Shown here in pieces: positions 13,313 to 17,545 of a stretch of DNA of 17,545 nt. The DNA is from CAYSVN01 sp964434585 (GTDB lineage: Bacteria > Patescibacteriota > Gracilibacteria > Peribacterales > Peribacteraceae): positions 1-17,545 of the forward strand of contig CAYSVN010000021.1 of assembly GCA_964434585.1 (NCBI GenBank). The letters run 5' to 3'. Under the pieces are notes generated by a model. The model was not told the DNA's origin and did not search any database. It was given only the letters and a program-made list of their open reading frames with translations. The translations under genes were made by a program, and so were the position numbers. Position 1 is the stretch's first letter. The number at the start of each line of letters is the position of its first letter.

Positions 13313-13410
13313 AAAGGTAGAAAAAGAAGAAAGAGAAGAAAAAGCCCAAGTATTTCTACATCTTCTACTTTTTCTTCCTCTTCTACCTTTACATGCGCTA
13401 TACTCTCCCC
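13313..13410 (+). promoter_or_regulatory. pheS promoter with purine/pyrimidine inverted repeat
   Basis: AAAGGTAGAA (13313-13322) is the exact complement of TTCTACCTTT (13381-13390). The stretch between is purine-rich on the left (to 13343) and pyrimidine-rich on the right (from 13355), so the whole forms a long imperfect inverted repeat, as before ileS. TATACT (13399-13404) is 6 nt before the ATG at 13411. TTCCTC (13375-13380) is a poor -35 candidate, also found before dnaX. Confidence 0.6.
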
Positions 13411-14403
13411 ATGAACGATATCCTTCCTCGCATTAACGCTACAACCAACCTAGAAGAACTAAATGCTTTAGAACAAGAGCTATTTGGCCGTAAAGAAGGA
13501 ACTTTAACATTAGCCCTTAAAGAAATTGGCCAACTACCACCAGAGCAACGTAAAGATAAGGCCATAGAGTTAAATAAAATTAAAAAAGAAGCAGAGCAAG
13601 CAATTGCAGATAAACAAAAAACGTTAGCGACTCCATCTGCAGATACATTAACAAGTACCGAACAGTTAGATGTAACCATTCCTTACCCCGCACCAGAGAC
13701 CGGGCACTTGCACTTAATTCCAGAATTTATTACACAGATAGAAGAAGTGTTCGGACGTTTAGGATTCGAGGTAGCTACTGGGCCAGAAATCGATAGTGAA
13801 GATTTCTGTTTTAACTTTTTAAATATTCCAGAAACACACGCAGCACGCGATGCACAAGATACATTTAATATTGAGCACACAAATGAAAAACTTGTTCTAA
13901 GACCACACACATCTAATGTGCAAGTACGTTTCATGCAAAATAACACTCCCCCATTTGCTGTGGTAGCACCTGGCAAAGTGTACCGTAAAGAAAGCGATGC
14001 TACCCACAGCCCAATGTTCCACCAGTTTGAAGCCATGATGATAGGCGAAGACATTAGCCTGGCAAACCTTAAAGCAATTTTGATTACTGCGTTGCAAGAA
14101 CTTATTGGCCGCGAGGTAGAATTCCGCTTCCGTCCTGGCTACTTCCCTTTTGTAGAACCGGGTCTAGAACTAGATATGATGTGGCAAGGAAACCTAGAAG
14201 ACAGCCGCGAAGGTATGTGGCTAGAAATGGGAGGCTGCGGCATGATGCATGAAAACGTATTAAAAGCAGGTGGTGTTGATACCACTAAATTCCAAGGCTT
14301 TGCCTTAGGTTTTGGTATTGAGCGCTTAATTATGATCAAGCATCAAATTCCTGACCTCCGCAGTTTTTACACAGGAGACCTGCGATTCTTAGAGCAGTTT
14401 TAA
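13411..14403 (+). CDS. pheS: Phenylalanyl-tRNA synthetase alpha subunit
   Basis: The catalytic alpha subunit of the (alpha-beta)2 class II enzyme that charges tRNA-Phe. The product is 330 residues from the chosen start. The N-terminal coiled-coil region (about 10-80) is rich in Glu/Lys. The catalytic domain begins PYPAPETGHLHLI, near G-HP-type motif HxL. Motif 2 is KVYRKESDATHSPMFHQFEAMMIGED, with the conserved VYRxDxxDATHxPxFHQxEG pattern. Motif 3 is GFGIERLIMIKHQIPDLRSFYTGDLRFLEQF at the C-terminus. Six more codons are open upstream (ATG at 13393). TATACT would then lie inside the gene, and it stands exactly 6 nt before 13411 as in ileS and dnaX, so 13411 is preferred. pheT is not adjacent: the next gene is unrelated. 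Confidence 0.95.
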   Translation: MNDILPRINATTNLEELNALEQELFGRKEGTLTLALKEIGQLPPEQRKDKAIELNKIKKEAEQAIADKQKTLATPSADTLTSTEQLDVTIPYPAPETGHLHLIPEFITQIEEVFGRLGFEVATGPEIDSEDFCFNFLNIPETHAARDAQDTFNIEHTNEKLVLRPHTSNVQVRFMQNNTPPFAVVAPGKVYRKESDATHSPMFHQFEAMMIGEDISLANLKAILITALQELIGREVEFRFRPGYFPFVEPGLELDMMWQGNLEDSREGMWLEMGGCGMMHENVLKAGGVDTTKFQGFALGFGIERLIMIKHQIPDLRSFYTGDLRFLEQF

Positions 14404-14439
14404 TTGATTTAAGAAAGAAAAATGGTAGGATAAAGAACT

Positions 14440-15069
14440 ATGTATCATTATTTAGATGAAGAAAATCCAATCGATAGCCAAGAGGCTGAAATAGAACGAA
14501 AGCTAACAGATAGTGAGTTATTAGTATTAAGATATATCGGCGCAGGTAGACCTATCGAACAACGAAGTGTTGTTGGAGATTTAGAACATGAATTTCAAGC
14601 GGAAAATAAAAATGAAGGATTAGAATATTTACACTCTGAAATAAGAATAATTATTAAAGATTTAGTACAGCTTGAACTTATTAAAGAAAAAAAACCAGAT
14701 GGCCATAATAAGTATAGAAATGCAAAACTTGCAATCACCGAAAATGGCACATTAACATTGGAAAATAATGGAGTAGTAATGCGAGTGGCAACAATAAAAT
14801 CAAGCCCAATAGAAGAGCGACGATACGCAATACTTCAAATACTTGAAAAAAGTGGAGATTTAAGTACGACAGATATTTTTATGCAATCACAAGAGTTGAA
14901 TGTCATCATGACAAAATCTCAACTAAGCGCTTTGTTAAGGTCTTTATTAGGCAAAGATATTATAACTAGCTCTGGAAGTGGAAAGAGCAGGCGTTATAAT
15001 GGCAGTCAGAAAATAACCAAGGCTTTAGAGGATACAAGAAAAATTGTAGAAAAAACTACTCAAATGTAA
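14440..15069 (+). CDS. Two-winged-helix protein, putative regulator
   Basis: An unrecognised 209-residue soluble protein that looks like two tandem winged-helix modules. Module 1 is about 20-110: LTDSELLVLRYIGAGRPIEQRSVVGDL, then IIIKDLVQLELIKEKKPDG and a beta-wing-like KLAITENGTLTLENNG. Module 2 is about 123-200: RRYAILQILEKSGDLSTTDIF, SQLSALLRSLLGKDIITSSGSGKSRRY. Each has the helix-turn-helix then basic/Gly wing spacing of DNA-binding domains, but this is pattern reading only. TAGGAT (14426-14431) 8 nt before the ATG is a weak -10 and also contains AGGA. Its 3' end overlaps the convergent RNase gene by 14 bp. Its target may be unrelated to neighbours. Confidence 0.7.
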   Translation: MYHYLDEENPIDSQEAEIERKLTDSELLVLRYIGAGRPIEQRSVVGDLEHEFQAENKNEGLEYLHSEIRIIIKDLVQLELIKEKKPDGHNKYRNAKLAITENGTLTLENNGVVMRVATIKSSPIEERRYAILQILEKSGDLSTTDIFMQSQELNVIMTKSQLSALLRSLLGKDIITSSGSGKSRRYNGSQKITKALEDTRKIVEKTTQM

Positions 15070-16456
15070 TAATTTCCTCGCGTTCTGGAACCACAATTTC
15101 TAGATCTGGATGTGCTTCTTGCAGGCGTGCGGCAAAAATATCTTGAGTCTCTGCTTCTCCATGGACCAAAATTAGTTTTTTAAGGCCTTTAACAGCGCCG
15201 ACAAACTCATCTAGGTCATCCATATCGGCATGGCCACTATAGGCGTTAATATAACTAGTAGAAGCTTTTTTAGGATAAAATTGATCAAAGATCTTAACTT
15301 CTTTCACCTCATCATCAATTACTTTACGTCCAAGCGTATGTTCAGCCATGTAACCTACCGCTACTACATGATTACGTTCATCTGCTAGGCAGTTACGTAA
15401 ATGGTGACGGATACGCCCAGCTTCACACATACCACTACCAGCCATAATAATCATTGGACCCGGCTTATTGTTAAGCGCCTTACTTTCATCTACTGAAGCA
15501 GTGTATTCAATAAGCGAGAATTGAAACGGATTATGAGCATTAGCTAAGAAATTATCGTACATTTCTTTATCATACGTTTCTGGATGACGTTGAAACACTT
15601 CTGTTACTTTAGTAGCCAGTGGACTATCAATAAACATTGGTACTGCTGGAATTTCTTTAGCATCCCAAAGCATGTGCAAGTCGTACACAATTTCTTGCGT
15701 ACGTTCGAGTGAAAATGCAGGAATTAAAACCTTACCACCGCGCTTAGCGGTTTCATTAATAGCATCACGTAGTGTATGGCGTGCTGTTGTAATATCTTCA
15801 TGTCTACGGTTACCATATGTGCTTTCACAAATTAAAACATCAACGGGTTCCATTGGTTCAGGGTCGCGAATAATAGGCAACATGCTACGGCCAACATCTC
15901 CGCTAAACCCAACTCTTGTTGTTTTTCCATTTTCAGTAATTTCTAGCACAACCATAGCAGAGCCTACAATGTGGCCTGCTTCAATAAATTTAGCTCTAAC
16001 GCCATCAGTTACCTGGAACCATTCATGGTAATTGTGACCATCAAATAACTCCATACAACCAGCTGCATCTTCCTGAGTATACAAAGGTCCATCGGTTTTA
16101 ATCATGCTTTTTGCTAATTTTTTCTTATGGTATTCTTCATCTTTTTCTTGAATATAACCACTATCTGCAAGCATTACTTCACATAAATCTTCTGTAGCAT
16201 ACGTGCTATGAACTGCGCCTTTAAAACCACGTTTCCAAAGTAGTGGGATGCGTCCAGCATGGTCTGCATGGGCGTGACTTAAAACCATTGCGTCGATTTT
16301 AGTTGGGTCAAACGTCAATTCATGGTTTTTAACGTAAGACTCTTGGCGGCGACCTTGAAATAAGCCGCAATCTAAAAGAATGCGCTTACCATTAGCTTGA
16401 ATTTCGTGGCAGGTGCCCGTAACTTCGCGTGCTGCGCCATGTGGAATAATAATCAT
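15056..16456 (-). CDS. Beta-CASP metallo-beta-lactamase RNase
   Basis: A 466-residue zinc-dependent nuclease of the CPSF73/TTHA0252-like group of the MBL fold, likely acting in RNA processing or decay. Metal motifs: HAHADH (61-66), GHIVGSA with H162, FSGDVG with D187. Beta-CASP motifs: IPAFSLERTQEI (245-256, motif A region), AGSGMCEAGRIRHHL (339-353), and YSGHADMDDL (406-415). The final ligand is in LVHGEAE (430-436). The start MIIIPHGAAREVTGTCHEI is the usual first strand with GAAREVTGS. All motifs are intact. On the minus strand TATAAT lies 30 nt before the ATG, giving a short leader without a clear ribosome binding site. dnaG lies 76 nt upstream on the same strand. Confidence 0.95.
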   Translation of the reverse strand: MIIIPHGAAREVTGTCHEIQANGKRILLDCGLFQGRRQESYVKNHELTFDPTKIDAMVLSHAHADHAGRIPLLWKRGFKGAVHSTYATEDLCEVMLADSGYIQEKDEEYHKKKLAKSMIKTDGPLYTQEDAAGCMELFDGHNYHEWFQVTDGVRAKFIEAGHIVGSAMVVLEITENGKTTRVGFSGDVGRSMLPIIRDPEPMEPVDVLICESTYGNRRHEDITTARHTLRDAINETAKRGGKVLIPAFSLERTQEIVYDLHMLWDAKEIPAVPMFIDSPLATKVTEVFQRHPETYDKEMYDNFLANAHNPFQFSLIEYTASVDESKALNNKPGPMIIMAGSGMCEAGRIRHHLRNCLADERNHVVAVGYMAEHTLGRKVIDDEVKEVKIFDQFYPKKASTSYINAYSGHADMDDLDEFVGAVKGLKKLILVHGEAETQDIFAARLQEAHPDLEIVVPEREEIITFE

Positions 16457-16532
16457 AAGTTTGTGTGTTTAAACAGGTATACTACTATTATAGCGCAAAA
16501 ACATATTTATTGATACGGAAGATATTGTAAAA

Positions 16533-17545
16533 TTACGATAAAACAGAAAGCTCCATAAATGCCTGTTGTAATTCCTTAACTTTAACGCTATCCCCTGCTT
16601 GTTGAGCTTCTAAAAGCTGCGCAGTAATAAGTTGCTGTTCTGTTCGTATATATTCACGACTACAAGCTTCAATATGCTTAGCAATTTCTTTTTTAGCTAA
16701 CTCATCATTCCATTCCAGCATGCCATAATGCTCTAAATAAAGCTCAATAATAGAGAAGCGTTCTTGGTGGTCTGTAGGAAGATCAAGCTGTGTAATTTTT
16801 TGATCAATTTTTGTATTCAATAAATTAAAAGTAACATCATTAAAATCATTATTTTTAAATTGAAATTCGGTTAATGTTTGCCTGGCCGAAGGGTAAAAAC
16901 AAAGTAATGTTAACGCAATTTCTGTTTTGGTAATTTCGTCTTCTTTGTGGACAGGGGCAAGATCGACCTTTCCCCTGTTAGGGGCAGCAATACGCTGCTG
17001 AGCAACAGCAGTTGCTTGAACTTTGGCAAAGTCTTGCTGCAAAGCAAGCTCGGTAGTATGGAGTAATGTGGCCAATTGTTGTAAGTAGTGCTGTTGCTGT
17101 ACCGAGCTAGGCAATGCCTGTATAAGCGGAAGTAGGCCACCAAGGACATTCTGTTTCACCTCTATATTACTCATATCAAACCCCTGTAGTTTTGCGAACT
17201 GGGCATCCAAATAAAGCGGATGTTCTTGTACTAATAAGTTGTTCAATACGTCTTCTCCTTCTAGCAACATGTCAGCTGGGTCTTTTTGGGCAAAATGTAG
17301 CTGGCGGACAGTAAGTCCTAAACGGCTACATAAATCATAACCACGTTTAGCAGCTTGTTGCCCTGCATCGTCACTATCAAATGCTAGCACTACTGTATCG
17401 CAAAGGCGTTTTAGTAATTTTACATGCTGATCTGTAAGCGCTGTGCCACAAGTACCAACAACATTAGCAATCCCAACTTGGTGGCAAGCTAGTACATCTG
17501 TATAGCCTTCTACAATAATAGCGGACCCACTACTACGCATGGCAT
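16533..17545 (-). CDS. dnaG: DNA primase, C-terminal part (5' end beyond window)
   Basis: It synthesises RNA primers at the replication fork. About 337 codons are present and the frame runs off the window edge. The first visible Met lies inside the conserved A-MR.SG.AI.VEGY block, not at a start. TOPRIM motifs are visible: VEGYTDVLACHQVGIANVVGTCGTAL with catalytic Glu, and LAFDSDDAG with the metal-binding Asp pair. After the TOPRIM domain the protein continues into a Gln/Leu-rich helical region and a C-terminal domain (about 200-335 of the visible part) in the place of the DnaB-helicase-binding domain. The N-terminal zinc finger is outside. It lies 76 nt upstream of the RNase gene on the same strand, which has its own -10. 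Confidence 0.95.
   Translation of the reverse strand, partial: AMRSSGSAIIVEGYTDVLACHQVGIANVVGTCGTALTDQHVKLLKRLCDTVVLAFDSDDAGQQAAKRGYDLCSRLGLTVRQLHFAQKDPADMLLEGEDVLNNLLVQEHPLYLDAQFAKLQGFDMSNIEVKQNVLGGLLPLIQALPSSVQQQHYLQQLATLLHTTELALQQDFAKVQATAVAQQRIAAPNRGKVDLAPVHKEDEITKTEIALTLLCFYPSARQTLTEFQFKNNDFNDVTFNLLNTKIDQKITQLDLPTDHQERFSIIELYLEHYGMLEWNDELAKKEIAKHIEACSREYIRTEQQLITAQLLEAQQAGDSVKVKELQQAFMELSVLS

Noticed and set aside
13393..13410. ATG at 13393 as the pheS start
   Set aside because: It would place the TATACT box inside the coding region; the box stands exactly 6 nt before the ATG at 13411, as for ileS and dnaX.

Overview
The window looks like a piece of a small, AT-rich genome from the Candidate Phyla Radiation (Patescibacteria); the class is not resolved. 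The reasons are a partial 16S rRNA gene, an eukaryal/archaeal-type isoleucyl-tRNA synthetase, compact housekeeping genes without Shine-Dalgarno sequences, and uninterrupted long reading frames that end in TAA, TAG or TGA. The last point argues for standard code 11 and against the UGA=Gly code of Gracilibacteria/Absconditabacteria.

Layout. 1-434 is the 5' part of a 16S rRNA gene on the minus strand, with its leader and upstream region to about 860. Divergently, 852-2774 holds three consecutive transcription cassettes on the plus strand. Each has a TTGACA promoter, a structured ~90-120 nt leader containing the same 14-nt motif GTTGTTTGATCTTT, a good AAGGA ribosome binding site, one or two small membrane-protein genes, and an intrinsic terminator. 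Two of the proteins (978-1352, 1829-2302) are paralogues with a signal peptide, a TI-x-GDGD motif and a C-terminal membrane segment. This cassette array is the best candidate here for an undescribed system. 2785-3845 has a VOC-fold protein and a multi-pass membrane protein on divergent strands. 4051-5537 is rpsB-tsf (translation), preceded by nested inverted repeats. 5600-6904 encodes an exported protein of unknown function on the minus strand, with weak hints of a trypsin-like fold. 6987-7475 is a Nudix hydrolase.

7530-9098 (minus) is dnaX, the clamp-loader subunit, lacking the usual zinc module. 9210-12878 is ileS, with an entire histidine-phosphatase (phosphoglycerate-mutase-like) domain inserted in the catalytic core and a HYGS variant of the HIGH signature. 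A small four-TM protein and pheS follow. 14440-15069 is a two-winged-helix protein that overlaps, tail to tail, a beta-CASP metallo-beta-lactamase RNase. The window ends inside dnaG (minus).

The housekeeping content covers ribosome and translation factors (16S, S2, EF-Ts, IleRS, PheRS alpha), replication (DnaX, DnaG) and RNA processing. Two styles of gene expression coexist. Most genes away from the rRNA have a TATAAT/TATACT box 6-8 nt before the ATG, so their mRNAs are probably leaderless. The cassettes next to the rRNA have strong -35/-10 promoters, long structured leaders, ribosome binding sites and terminators.
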